In this document: one piece after another, positions 53,522 through 61,802 of the stretch
How positions within the stretch are numbered: the first letter of the stretch is position 1
Layout of the letters: every line of letters begins with the position of its first letter
Source of the DNA: Candidatus Cloacimonadota bacterium
GTDB lineage: Bacteria > Cloacimonadota > Cloacimonadia > Cloacimonadales > Cloacimonadaceae
Direction of reading: 5' to 3'
NCBI GenBank assembly: GCA_029561955.1
Contig: JAKQWO010000037.1
Location: forward strand, 1 to 61,802
DNA: 61,802 bases
The notes under the pieces: generated by a model
What the model was told of the DNA's origin: nothing
The model's input: only the letters and a program-made list of their open reading frames with translations
The model's database searches: none
Program-made: the position numbers and the translations under genes

Positions 53522-55819
53522 TTACTTGAGCAGCATCATCTTGCGTGTTTTGATAAAGTCGGGTGCGCTGAGGCGATACATGTAGAGGCCGCTGGAAACG
53601 CTCTGGCCTTGAGCGTCACGCCCATCCCAAACCACTCTATGCGTACCTGCACTCAAGGTTTCATCGACCAGAGTGCGCACTTTCTGCCCTTTGATGTTGA
53701 AGATTTCCAGCTTGATCTTTGCGGGTTTGTCGTTGGCAAAGCTAATGGTGGTGCTGGGGTTGAAGGGATTGGGCATATTGGGATACAAGGCAAAGGAGCC
53801 GATCTGCGGGCTGAGGTGGTCTTCGTTGCTCACTGCCGAGCCGCTGAAGACGCGGATGTTGTCGATAGTCCAGCCGGGGTCGGTGAGTTCTACGTGCGTG
53901 GATTGATCGGTGAGCCGGAAGCGCAGGTAATAGTCGCCGGTGTATTCTGACAGATCAACGTAGATGCGTTGCCACCAGTCTTGGCGTCCGGAGTCCGTCC
54001 AAAGGGTAGTCCACTCCTCACCATCGGCAGAGATTTGCACTCTCACGGGGTCGTATTCATGCTCTGTGTAGAGGTGAGAATCAAAGCTGAGCAGGCTGTT
54101 TCCGCCGCTGGGGAGGTGGATGGGGTTTTGGGTCTGGATCCAGACATCGCAATTTTGAGCGTAAAAGCCGTTGCCGCCCCAGCTATCGGTAATCGCTTTA
54201 CCGGAGACGCTTTGCTCTTCTTGCAGCATCCATGGGCCGTTGATGTCCCAGCCGGCGAGACCGTCTTCCCAATCTTCTTCAAAGACGAGGTTGATGGGGC
54301 TGAGCTGGAAGCTGAGATTGTTTGTCCCGGGAGCCAAAACCACCGTGCCGATATATGGATAATAGCCTTCGGCGTGGATGGTGACGGGATATTCTCCCTC
54401 AAAGCTCTCATAAACGTAGCTGCCATTGACGCTGAGGCTATCCACGTAGACGTCACCGATCACGATCAAAGCGGGGATGTCCTGCTCGCCGCTGTACACT
54501 CTACCACTCATGGTAGCGGGCTGTCTGGGTGTGAGCTGCACATTCCATTCAGACCAGGAGCTGTTGTTTACACCCACGGTCATCACTTGGTCAAAATAGC
54601 CTTGCTTGCGCACTCTCAGCGTGTATCTTCCCGTAGCCAAGGGGCGGTAATAGCGTCCGTTTTCGTAGGAAAGTCTGGGTCTGAACCACGGGGCATGATG
54701 CTCTTCGATGATGATCTCGGCTTGCAAGCCCTCACCCGTAATGGCGTCAGTTACCATGCCCGTCAGCATTGAGTTGCTGGGTAGATTGGATCCGTTCATG
54801 GCACGGTTGAGCAGCCAGCGTGTGGCATTGCTGCAGCGTTGCACGGTGTTCACCATCAGGGTGCTGTCCGGCTGTAGGTCTGAAGTGCCACATTCGATCA
54901 GGGTTTGGAAGGTGCCAAATTGCTGATACATCCAGTCATGTGTAGCGCCTTTGCGGCTGAGATTGGGCGAAGGTTCATAGGTGGTGCTGCCGGTTTGTTT
55001 GACGATGGTGGCGGCCAAACCTTCACCTATGGAGGCGGAAAAGCTCAGGTCTGGAGAAGGGCGCACCTGTTTCCAATTGAAGGGATAAAAACACTTTTCG
55101 CTCAGTGTTCCTTGGCGTGAGGAGTGCCAGACGATGGAGTAGATAAAGCGGCGTTCTTCACAGAGCCTGTCCAAGGCTTGGACTTCGCTTTCACTCATGG
55201 GAGCAGGGCCGCGATAGTAGTCCCAAAGCTCAGGTGTTGCAGTGGTGGTTGGTGCGAAAAGCGTGTCACCATGCACCCAGTTGAAGCTAAAATTGCGGTT
55301 GATGTCCACACCGTCTATATCATAACCTGGGCGGATGTCATAGTCAAAGATGCCATTGTTGTTGTTGTCCCGCTTGTTTTTGCGGAAAGATGTATCCATT
55401 CTCGGATTGGCGGTTACCACGTTGTGCCCTTCGGGATTGAGAGTGGGGATAAACCAGATGTCCAAGTAGTAGAGCCACGGACCATAGGGGAGCTGCTGAT
55501 TGTTGGTCAAGATTTCGGCGATGTTGCTCATGGTGATCTGCACGCCTAATACCTCTTCAGCATGCACTTGACCAATGAAAAGGAGCGCAGGCTTATATTG
55601 TTCCTGACCCACATTTTGCGTGAGACGAATGGCATAGATCGGCAGATTATCCTGTTGAGAATGTCCGATCAGCACCCTTTTGGCGATATTTGGATACTGA
55701 GCCTCATAATCAGCTAACATATCCGAAATCTGGTCGTAATTATAGTAATAGGAAGGCAGAGGTGTAGCTGCAAGAGCTAACACACTCATTAGCAGGGCTA
55801 TAATGGCGATGAAACGCAT
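53522..55819 (-). CDS. Secreted M14 zinc carboxypeptidase with T9SS tail
   Basis: A 765-aa extracellular peptidase with a signal peptide (1-18) and an M14 catalytic domain (about 25-340). The zinc ligands are H86xxE89 and H232, the substrate-binding Asn174-Arg175 are in DINRNFS, and the general-base Glu309 is in TLIECG. A carboxypeptidase-regulatory-like module (about 350-425), a second beta module, a choice-of-anchor-J/MAM-like domain (about 505-660, with EDWEDGLAGWDINGPW) and a T9SS type A sorting domain (NMPNPFNPSTTISF, ending RKMMLLK) follow. It probably removes C-terminal residues from peptides outside the cell, working together with the C25 protease (inference). A sigma-54-like site lies 39-54 nt upstream. 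Confidence 0.93.
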   Translation of the reverse strand: MRFIAIIALLMSVLALAATPLPSYYYNYDQISDMLADYEAQYPNIAKRVLIGHSQQDNLPIYAIRLTQNVGQEQYKPALLFIGQVHAEEVLGVQITMSNIAEILTNNQQLPYGPWLYYLDIWFIPTLNPEGHNVVTANPRMDTSFRKNKRDNNNNGIFDYDIRPGYDIDGVDINRNFSFNWVHGDTLFAPTTTATPELWDYYRGPAPMSESEVQALDRLCEERRFIYSIVWHSSRQGTLSEKCFYPFNWKQVRPSPDLSFSASIGEGLAATIVKQTGSTTYEPSPNLSRKGATHDWMYQQFGTFQTLIECGTSDLQPDSTLMVNTVQRCSNATRWLLNRAMNGSNLPSNSMLTGMVTDAITGEGLQAEIIIEEHHAPWFRPRLSYENGRYYRPLATGRYTLRVRKQGYFDQVMTVGVNNSSWSEWNVQLTPRQPATMSGRVYSGEQDIPALIVIGDVYVDSLSVNGSYVYESFEGEYPVTIHAEGYYPYIGTVVLAPGTNNLSFQLSPINLVFEEDWEDGLAGWDINGPWMLQEEQSVSGKAITDSWGGNGFYAQNCDVWIQTQNPIHLPSGGNSLLSFDSHLYTEHEYDPVRVQISADGEEWTTLWTDSGRQDWWQRIYVDLSEYTGDYYLRFRLTDQSTHVELTDPGWTIDNIRVFSGSAVSNEDHLSPQIGSFALYPNMPNPFNPSTTISFANDKPAKIKLEIFNIKGQKVRTLVDETLSAGTHRVVWDGRDAQGQSVSSGLYMYRLSAPDFIKTRKMMLLK

Positions 55820-55857
55820 TGATTCTCCTAAAGTATGCGGTATTTAATCGGATGGAA

Positions 55858-55873
55858 TGCAAGAATCGATCCA
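55858..55873 (-). promoter_or_regulatory. Sigma-54-like promoter of carboxypeptidase gene
   Basis: The minus strand reads TGGATCG-ATTC-TTGCA. The -12 box is perfect, TGG and the last G of the -24 box match, and GG-N10-GC spacing is exact. It predicts a ~28-nt leader. Confidence 0.5.
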
Positions 55874-55958
55874 GAACGGGGAAAGATTTTTGCAATCTGG
55901 ACCTAAAATGCCCTGAAGTCAGGAAGGGTTTCCTGCCTCCCGAGTTTTATCCATTTAG

Positions 55959-56261
55959 TTACAGCACTCTTACCATGATCATCGCAGCTAATCTTCTATC
56001 CAGCACGTATCTGGCATCACCGACGGCGATGACGAGGTTCGGCTCGTTTGGTTCGTTGCGAAACATGGTGATCCTCATGCCTTGATTGAGGCCGCGCTCA
56101 AGGGTGGCTAAGTTGCTGTTTCGTGTGATGATAGCGCTTTGATCTTCCTGCAGTTGTTTGAGCGGGATACATTCGCCTTTCTCGCAGGGGCAGGGACGTG
56201 GAGTGAAGAAAAGCCTTGATCCAAAGCGACGTAGACGGTTTCTATTTCTGTTGGAAAGCAT
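55959..56261 (-). CDS. feoA: FeoA-like protein with Cys-rich N-terminal extension
   Basis: A 100-aa protein whose residues about 30-100 form an SH3-like FeoA domain (IPLKQLQEDQSAIITRNSN, LNQGMRITMFR, IAVGDARYVLDRRLAAMIMV). FeoA supports the ferrous-iron transporter FeoB. A basic N-terminal extension of ~30 residues contains a CPCEKGEC cysteine cluster, which ordinary FeoA lacks. The start overlaps the end of feoB by 20 nt and has a GGGGAGAAG ribosome-binding site inside feoB. It is the third gene of the fur-feoB-feoA operon; the usual order places feoA before feoB. Confidence 0.85.
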   Translation of the reverse strand: MLSNRNRNRLRRFGSRLFFTPRPCPCEKGECIPLKQLQEDQSAIITRNSNLATLERGLNQGMRITMFRNEPNEPNLVIAVGDARYVLDRRLAAMIMVRVL

Positions 56262-58350
56262 TGTGTTTACTTCTCCCCATGAGTTTCATTGAATAGTAAA
56301 ATGCCGCTACCAAGAGGATGACAATGCCGATCCAGATCATGGATGTAGCGGTAAAACAGATGATTTGATACACCAAAACGGCCATGATCCAGGCCAGGAT
56401 GGTGAGGTAGACAAAGGAAAAGGCCATCCACTTGAAGCCGTGTTCTTTGAAGAGGACGGCCAAAGCGGCGGCGCAAGGTGCATAGAGCAACACGAAGACC
56501 ATGTAGGCCAAGGCGGCTGCACTGGAGCCAAAGCCCTGCATGATGTTTACGGAAGCGGCTTCCAGACTGCCTCCTCTTTGGTAGAGGCTTTGCAGCGTGC
56601 CTACGATGGCTTCCTTGGCAAAGAGTCCGCTCACCAAAGACACTCCCGCTTCCCAATTGTGGGTAGCGATGCCCATGGGGGCCAAAGTCGGAGCCATCGC
56701 TCTGCCGGCAAGCTCCAAAAGACTGGCTTTGCCTTCCTCGTTGCCAGCGAAAGGCACGGTGATGAGCTGCAGGAGGTTCATCAGGATGATGGCGATCAGG
56801 ATAGTCTTTCCCGCTCTGAGGATGAAGTCCTTGAGCCGGAACCAAGTGTGCCCCATAATGCCTCTGAAAGTGGGCAGATGGTAAGCCGGAAGCTCCATCA
56901 CGAAGCTGCCGGGAGGGCTTTTGAAGATGGTTTTCTTGAGCATCAGGCCAAAGAGCATGGCCATCACCACGCCGAACATATAGAGGCCAAAGATCACAAG
57001 ATCCGCCTTTTTGGGGAAGAAGATCATGGCCAAAAAGGTGTAAACGGGCAGCTTGGCACCGCAGCTCATGAAAGGCGTAAGCAGCGAGGCAAAGATGCGG
57101 TCTCGCTTGCTTTCCAAGGTGCGTGTGGCCATGATGGCGGGAACAGTGCAGCCAAAACCCACCAAAAGCGGGATAAAGGCACGGCCGGGTAAGCCTATGC
57201 GCGTGAGAAACTTATCGGCGACAAAGGCCGCTCTGGCCATATAGCCGCTGTCTTCCAGCAGAGCCAAGCTCAGGAAGATAAAGAAGATGGGTGGGATGAA
57301 GGAGGCGATGGTGGTGAGGCCGCCTCCCAAGGCATCGGAAAGGATGTAGATCAGCCAATCAGGCAGGTTCCAATAGCTCAAGAGTGCACCCCATTGCTCG
57401 ATGAAGAGCCATTCAAAACCTGTTTCGATGAGGCCGATGATGGGGTCGCTGAGCTTGACGGCTACCAAAAAGACCAGATACATCACCACAAAGAACATTG
57501 GCAGCCCAAAGATGCCGCTAAGCGCAACTTTGTCGATCCGATCCGAATAGGTGAGCTTCTTCGCCTTGCTGCGGTTGATCACGTCCCTGGCCAAACCACG
57601 GATGTAGGCAAAGCGGTCATCGGCAATCACGTTGGCTATCTTCTGCCTTCGGTGCTTTTCGATGCCGTCTATCTCTTTGGTGATCAGTTCCTTAAGCTCT
57701 GGTGCCACATCGGGGCTAAGCTTCTGCTCCAGATAGTTCAAAGCCTGCTTTCTGGCTAAGGAGGTGTCTTCTGTTTGCAGCGAAGCCTGGATCTTCGTCA
57801 GAGCATTTTCCACCACCTCGTCATAGTGAGGGGAGATGGGAGCGGAGGGATTCTGCACCGCCTGCGCAATTTCCTGCATCACAGCATCCACTTCCAAGCC
57901 CTTGGTCAGCGTGGCAGAAATCACTTTCACTCCCAGATGTGACTGCAGGTGCTCTATGTCGATAGCGATGCCGTTGCGCTCGGTGATGTCACACATGGAA
58001 AGCAGCATCAGCATGGGGATACCGTATTCCATCAACTGCAGGCTGAGATAGAGGTTACGTTCCAGATTGGAGCTGTCTACGATGTTGACTACCAAATCCG
58101 GCTTTTCATTGAAGATGTAATCACGGGCGACCTGCTCGTCCGGACTGCCACCCAAAAAGGAGTAGATGCCCGGTAAATCCACGACATCGTAGCGCTGGCC
58201 TTGATATTGGTAATAACCCTTTTTCTGTTCCACGGTCACACCAGGCCAATTGCCCACCACTTGACGGCTGCCCGTCAACGCATTGAACAACGTGGTTTTA
58301 CCCACATTGGGGTTACCGGCCAGGGCGATGGTTATCTTCTGCTCACTCAC
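56242..58350 (-). CDS. feoB: Ferrous iron transporter FeoB
   Basis: Inner-membrane Fe(II) uptake protein of 702 aa. The N-terminal G-domain has G1 GNPNVGKTT (12-20), the G2 Thr region (WPGVTVEQ) and G3 (DLPGIYSF). The helical GDI-like domain (about 170-275) contains ADDRFAYIRG. The membrane part has Gate motifs including GFGCTVPAIMATRT and SCGAKLPVYTF. The G4 site reads SMCD where N-x-x-D is normal, so the guanine-specifying Asn is replaced by Ser. It starts 3 nt after the fur stop and overlaps feoA, so the three are one operon under the Fur box at 58813. Confidence 0.95.
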   Translation of the reverse strand: MSEQKITIALAGNPNVGKTTLFNALTGSRQVVGNWPGVTVEQKKGYYQYQGQRYDVVDLPGIYSFLGGSPDEQVARDYIFNEKPDLVVNIVDSSNLERNLYLSLQLMEYGIPMLMLLSMCDITERNGIAIDIEHLQSHLGVKVISATLTKGLEVDAVMQEIAQAVQNPSAPISPHYDEVVENALTKIQASLQTEDTSLARKQALNYLEQKLSPDVAPELKELITKEIDGIEKHRRQKIANVIADDRFAYIRGLARDVINRSKAKKLTYSDRIDKVALSGIFGLPMFFVVMYLVFLVAVKLSDPIIGLIETGFEWLFIEQWGALLSYWNLPDWLIYILSDALGGGLTTIASFIPPIFFIFLSLALLEDSGYMARAAFVADKFLTRIGLPGRAFIPLLVGFGCTVPAIMATRTLESKRDRIFASLLTPFMSCGAKLPVYTFLAMIFFPKKADLVIFGLYMFGVVMAMLFGLMLKKTIFKSPPGSFVMELPAYHLPTFRGIMGHTWFRLKDFILRAGKTILIAIILMNLLQLITVPFAGNEEGKASLLELAGRAMAPTLAPMGIATHNWEAGVSLVSGLFAKEAIVGTLQSLYQRGGSLEAASVNIMQGFGSSAAALAYMVFVLLYAPCAAALAVLFKEHGFKWMAFSFVYLTILAWIMAVLVYQIICFTATSMIWIGIVILLVAAFYYSMKLMGRSKHNAFQQK

Positions 58351-58353
58351 TGC

Positions 58354-58797
58354 TTATTGATTCCTATTCTCATTTTTGCATCTCCAACAAAGACCCATCA
58401 GATTCAAGCTGAAATCTTCCAGTTCAAAATGCTGTTCCTGCGCCGCACGCTCCAAAAAAGGCATGATGTTGTCCAAAGAAGTTTCAGACACAGAGCCACA
58501 TTGGCGGCAAATCCAATGTAAATGACGCGGATGCCCAAAGATATGCTCATAGATATCCCTGGATTCCTGACGCATGGAATGCTGGATCAGACCTGACTCC
58601 AACAGCAAAGGCAGGGTTCTGTAGACAGTGGCCAGCGATACTTCCGCATTCCGGATGCGCAATACATCAAAGAGCTGCTCAGCATCAAAGTGGCTATGCA
58701 GCGAGAATACCGCATCGAGTATCTGTTTACGGGGCAGGGTCAAGCGCAAGCCTTTCTTGGCTAAGAACCTGCTGAAGATTTGTTCATGGTCTTGCAT
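58354..58797 (-). CDS. fur: Fur-family ferric uptake regulator
   Basis: A 147-aa metal-dependent repressor. The N-terminal winged helix (about 1-85) contains LRLTLPRKQILDAVF and the recognition segment VSLATVYRTLPLLLESGLI. The dimerisation domain has HPRHLHWICRQCGSV (metal His and first CxxC) and a C-terminal CWRC, so the structural zinc site is complete. It is the first gene of the operon with feoB and feoA. A Fur-box-like inverted repeat overlaps its own promoter, implying autoregulation by iron. Zur or PerR would be alternatives, but the feo genes favour an iron sensor. Confidence 0.93.
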   Translation of the reverse strand: MQDHEQIFSRFLAKKGLRLTLPRKQILDAVFSLHSHFDAEQLFDVLRIRNAEVSLATVYRTLPLLLESGLIQHSMRQESRDIYEHIFGHPRHLHWICRQCGSVSETSLDNIMPFLERAAQEQHFELEDFSLNLMGLCWRCKNENRNQ

Positions 58798-58812
58798 ATA
58801 AGTAGTCCTTGT

Positions 58813-58827
58813 TGAGAATGAATCTCA
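58813..58827. promoter_or_regulatory. Fur-box-like operator
   Basis: TGAGAAT-G-AATCTCA is a 7-1-7 inverted repeat close to the Fur consensus TGATAAT-N-ATTATCA. It lies 16 nt before fur and overlaps the -10 box of its promoter. Confidence 0.65.
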
Positions 58828-58854
58828 TATATTTAGACCCGCCTTTTCTGTCAA
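58826..58854 (-). promoter_or_regulatory. Sigma-70 promoter of fur-feoB-feoA
   Basis: On the minus strand, TTGACA, a 17-nt spacer, then TATATG, with the Fur box directly over and after the -10 element. Confidence 0.6.
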
Positions 58855-58960
58855 GATATATCTGAAAAAACTTGACAACATCAAGCTTCACAGCACGATG
58901 GATCACGGCCTCCGGATATGTCAATGATCCGAAAGAGCCATTACCAAACAGGAGAGTTTG

Positions 58961-60103
58961 ATGAAAAGGTTACCTTTGCTTTTGCTTATTGTGCTGTTGC
59001 TGCTGTTCGCTTGTGAACGCGGCACCAAGCCTGAAGTTTATGGAGAAATGCCGGTGCGGATCAATCTGGAGCCGGCGCTGGCGCAGGGCGTGAACGTCAC
59101 CTTGGTGCGAGTGGCTATTACCAAGGGCAGTTTCTCGCAGCAAATGGACTTGCCCATCGTAGGCAGCATGGCCGAAGGAACGTTTAGCGAGCTCGAGATG
59201 GGCACCTACGCCATCGATGTCAGCGTTTACAATGGTTCCCTGCTGATCGCCACCGGAAGCGGAACGGGGATTGTCAAACCAGGCGAAACCACGACCGTCC
59301 ATATCACGCTGCACTTCGTCCCCGGCGGGCTGGAAGTCACGGTAAGCTGGGGCTTGCCCTACGAAGAGAGCCGGCGGGTTCTGTTAGTGGGAAACAGCCA
59401 CACCTATTGCAACGGAGGAGTGGACGCCCATTTACAGTATCTGGTCAACGCGGCGCATCCGGAATGGCGCGTCGTGGTGGAAGCCCAGACCGCAGGTGGA
59501 TTCACCTTGGAAAACCATTGCAACGATCCGAACACGCTGACTGCCATCGCCACAGGGGATTGGGATTTGGTGATCCTGCAGGAGCAAAGCAGCAGGCCCC
59601 AAACCGATCCCGCCCTCTTCTACCAATACGCCGCCCAACTCAACACCGCCATCAACCAAGCCGGCGCCCTGACGGGGTTTTACATGACCTGGGCCTGGCG
59701 CAACAATCCTGAGATGTATGTGCCCATCCGGGATGCGTATTACTATATCGGCGCTTATTTGGATGCGCTGGTCTTGCCGGCCGGAGTGGCTTTCCACAAC
59801 GCCAATCAGGACACACTTTCCTTCAGCCTGTATGCCCCGGACAACTACCATCCCAGCATCTACGGAACCTATCTGGTGGCCTGCACGATGTTAGCCGGAA
59901 TCTGGAACATCAATCCCATCGGCAACAGCTACCGCCCTCCGGAAATCAGCCCCGCGCAGGCTCTGCTGCTTCAAACAATAGCTTGGGAAACCGTGCAGAG
60001 CGAACGCCATAAAGTGGCGCAAAGACATCCAGCGCCACCTCTGCCGCAACCGATAGAGGCCTTGCCGTCTCTGATAATACCAAAAGACGAAGTGGCGGCC
60101 TGA
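58961..60103 (+). CDS. Lipoprotein SGNH/GDSL-type hydrolase (DUF4886-like)
   Basis: A 380-aa lipoprotein with lipobox LLFAC in a strong N-terminal hydrophobic segment. A small beta-sandwich domain (about 28-130) is followed by an SGNH-hydrolase-like domain (about 138-325). The domain has LLVGNSHTYCNG as block I (Ser nucleophile in GNSH), an ILQEQSSRP block and YAPDNYHPSIYGTYL as block V (Asp-x-x-His). It is probably an esterase or deacetylase anchored to the outer membrane; the substrate is unknown. The ATG at 58961 with GGAG upstream is preferred over the TTG one codon earlier. It is transcribed away from fur and no Fur site faces it. Confidence 0.8.
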   Translation: MKRLPLLLLIVLLLLFACERGTKPEVYGEMPVRINLEPALAQGVNVTLVRVAITKGSFSQQMDLPIVGSMAEGTFSELEMGTYAIDVSVYNGSLLIATGSGTGIVKPGETTTVHITLHFVPGGLEVTVSWGLPYEESRRVLLVGNSHTYCNGGVDAHLQYLVNAAHPEWRVVVEAQTAGGFTLENHCNDPNTLTAIATGDWDLVILQEQSSRPQTDPALFYQYAAQLNTAINQAGALTGFYMTWAWRNNPEMYVPIRDAYYYIGAYLDALVLPAGVAFHNANQDTLSFSLYAPDNYHPSIYGTYLVACTMLAGIWNINPIGNSYRPPEISPAQALLLQTIAWETVQSERHKVAQRHPAPPLPQPIEALPSLIIPKDEVAA

Positions 60104-60227
60104 TCGGGTTTTCGGACTAACGTAACACCACACCGGAGACCAGCGAAGAACGAGCATCGACCACTGAGGCGTTTTAATCCTCTGCCTCGGTCATTCCCTG
60201 CTCCGCGGATCAACCCCGCTCATGGGC

Positions 60228-61784
60228 TTAGTTTTTGTAGGCCCTCACACGGTAGAACATCCTGGGCTGAGTCGCTCCCACCATGGAGTGGGTGTATGTA
60301 GTGCTGTTGTAGGAGGTGCTGCCTTGCAATGTGAACCCTCCCAAGGGGTCTGAGGATTTGTAAATGCGGTAACCATCCGGCGTGATGGGCTGGCCGTGGG
60401 TATTCTCCGTCACCGCGTCCCAAGTGATCACAGCGTTTTGCCCGTTCATCGTTACATGCACATTCTCCGGTGCTTTGGGCAGAACATACGATAACTTGGC
60501 GATAAAGATATCGTAATCTCCAATTGACGTCAGGGTATGGTTGCCGAAAGTGGCTGTGCCTTCAAAATACCCGGTTACAAAGACCTTGCCCGCGGCATCC
60601 ACGGCAATGCCAGCTCCATAGTCATTGTCATGCCCTCCCGCTTTGACACCCCAGAGCCAGTTTCCCGAGGTAGTAATCTTGGCGACAAACACATCACAAT
60701 TTCCACTTGATGTCAGGGCACTGCTGCTGAAAGTTATTATGCCAGAAAAAAACCCGGTCACATAGGCTTTGCCCGCGCCATCCACGGCGATGCTATAACC
60801 CAGGGCTGAAGATGCTCCCCCAGATTTGACAGCCCAAAGCCAGTTGCCGGAGGGGTCCAGCTTGGCGACAAACAGGTCAGCGTCACTTGTTGACAGGGTT
60901 TGGCTGCCGAAAGTGGCTGCGCCCTGAAAATGTCCGGTCACATAGGCGTTACCCGCCCCATCTAAGGCTATGCCACGTCCCTCGTCAACATTCGATCCCC
61001 CCGCTTTGACAGCCCAGAGCCAATTGCCGAAGGGATCCAGCTTGGCGGCAAACATGTCATGGTTACTTGCCGTCAGAGTTTGGCCGCCGAAAATGACTGT
61101 GCCAGTAAAATATCCGGTCACATAGATGTTGCCCGCGCCATCCAGAGTGATGCCAGTTCCATTGCCCGCGCCTGTCCCTTCCGTATTGATGGCCCAGACC
61201 CAGGTTCCGTCTGGATTCAGTTTGGCGACAAAAGGTCCACCTCTCGTTAGGGTAAAGTAGCCGAAAGTGGCTGCGCCGTTAAAAAACCCGGTCACATAGG
61301 TATTACCCGCACCATCCACGGCGATGCCATGTCCTTCGTCATCGTGTGTCCCTCCCGCTTTGACAGCCCAGAGCCAATTGCCATTTGGACTCAGTTTGGC
61401 GACAAAGATATCTTTTCCGCTTGCCGTCAGGGTCTGGCTGCCGAAAGTGGCTGCGCCCTGAAAATATCCGGTCACATAGGCGTTGCCCGCGCCATCCACG
61501 GCGATGCCACGTCCCGCATCGGTGGATGGCCCTCCCGCTTGGACACCCCCGAGCCAGTTGCCACTTGGTCCCCGCCTGGCGATATAGATATTCATGTTTC
61601 CGCTGTAAGTAATAGCCCCAGCCACATACTGATTGCCCTGGCTGTCTATCGCTATGGAACGGCAATAATCCGTGCCACTCCCTCCCGATCTGCGAGCAGA
61701 TTCCCATTCGGGCACCTGCGCCATCAAAACCGCCGCTCCGCAGAGCAGCACACAACACAAAAACAAGTTTTTCATCTCTTTCAT
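60228..61784 (-). CDS. Secreted SBBP-repeat beta-propeller protein with C-terminal fibronectin III
   Basis: A 518-aa protein with a signal peptide (1-22, ending LMAQ). Seven repeats of about 55-60 residues follow the SBBP pattern G-x-G-I-A-V-D-G-A-G-N-x-Y-V-T-G, with W-L-W-A-V-K-A-G-G at the blade edge. Such repeats form a seven-blade propeller. A fibronectin-III-like domain (about 425-515) ends the protein. It has no T9SS sorting tail, in contrast to the other secreted proteins here, so it may stay periplasmic or leave by another route. The ribosome-binding site is AGGAGG, 8 nt before the ATG. The DNA of the blades is repetitive, suggesting recent blade duplication. Confidence 0.88.
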   Translation of the reverse strand: MKEMKNLFLCCVLLCGAAVLMAQVPEWESARRSGGSGTDYCRSIAIDSQGNQYVAGAITYSGNMNIYIARRGPSGNWLGGVQAGGPSTDAGRGIAVDGAGNAYVTGYFQGAATFGSQTLTASGKDIFVAKLSPNGNWLWAVKAGGTHDDEGHGIAVDGAGNTYVTGFFNGAATFGYFTLTRGGPFVAKLNPDGTWVWAINTEGTGAGNGTGITLDGAGNIYVTGYFTGTVIFGGQTLTASNHDMFAAKLDPFGNWLWAVKAGGSNVDEGRGIALDGAGNAYVTGHFQGAATFGSQTLSTSDADLFVAKLDPSGNWLWAVKSGGASSALGYSIAVDGAGKAYVTGFFSGIITFSSSALTSSGNCDVFVAKITTSGNWLWGVKAGGHDNDYGAGIAVDAAGKVFVTGYFEGTATFGNHTLTSIGDYDIFIAKLSYVLPKAPENVHVTMNGQNAVITWDAVTENTHGQPITPDGYRIYKSSDPLGGFTLQGSTSYNSTTYTHSMVGATQPRMFYRVRAYKN

Positions 61785-61802
61785 TTTTTTAACCTCCTAA
61801 AG

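Noticed and set aside
60400-61600. Regularly repeated DNA that might be taken for a CRISPR array
   Set aside because: The ~170-180-bp periodicity matches protein blades of the SBBP propeller, and the frame is open throughout.
1-61802. tRNA, rRNA, CRISPR or known riboswitch
   Set aside because: No cloverleaf, rRNA segment, repeat-spacer array or recognisable riboswitch core was seen in the intergenic regions.

Overview
The window looks like a chromosomal segment of a member of Candidatus Cloacimonadota (WWE1, Fibrobacterota-Chlorobiota-Bacteroidota superphylum). This is inferred from the combination seen here: several very large secreted proteins ending in a Por-secretion (T9SS type A) sorting domain with the NYPNPFNP-type motif, an outer-membrane cell plan (secretin, lipoproteins, SurA-like isomerase), a complete type IV pilus machine, and ordinary Gram-negative housekeeping genes. 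No ribosomal RNA or tRNA was found that would settle the taxonomy.

Layout. 1-5748: two tandem paralogous secreted adhesin-like proteins (the first cut by the window edge). 5917-11851: a compact housekeeping operon, tpiA, serS, a polysaccharide flippase, an asparagine-synthetase-like protein and mutM. 11935-13479: a ferritin and a PAS-GGDEF diguanylate cyclase. 13480-14288: repeat-rich intergenic DNA. 14289-16349 (minus): SurA-like chaperone. 16532-30803: a 13-gene type IV pilus cluster (pilin, pilT, two pseudopilins, a PilX/DUF4900-like protein, pilM, N, O, P-like, pilQ, a Big-1 lipoprotein, pilB, pilC) headed by a sigma-54-type promoter. 30924-39427 (minus): polA, a gingipain-like C25 protease and another secreted protein. 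39676-41433 (minus): an ABC exporter.

41609-47736 is an accessory island bracketed by two ~355-bp direct repeats. It holds three paralogous formylglycine-generating-enzyme-like (FGE/SUMF1, C-type-lectin fold) genes: a broken lipoprotein version, an intact secreted caspase-FGE fusion and a 5'-truncated remnant, plus an LPP20/DUF4384-type protein. The FGE C-termini differ almost only in a short block of NNC/NNT codons between constant RGGSW and GFRLCR motifs. That is the layout of diversity-generating-retroelement variable regions, although no reverse transcriptase or template repeat lies in the window. This is the most interesting system here.

48146-53344 (minus): a MrfA/Hrq1-type helicase with an embedded HNH domain, a secreted protein and a ComEA-like DNA-binding protein. 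With the type IV pilus this could support DNA uptake and repair. 53522-55819 (minus): a secreted M14 zinc carboxypeptidase. 55959-58797 (minus): a fur-feoB-feoA iron operon with its own Fur box. 58961-60103: a lipoprotein SGNH hydrolase. 60228-61784 (minus): an SBBP beta-propeller protein.

Intergenic DNA carries several dispersed repeat families: at least twelve perfect palindromes with a fixed 6-nt centre and compensating stem changes (REP-like), three copies of an 85-bp structured element, two copies of a 272-bp element, and tandem GTTGTnAG-type motifs. Candidate sigma-54 promoters precede the pilin gene and three genes for large secreted proteins, suggesting joint control of pili and secreted proteins.
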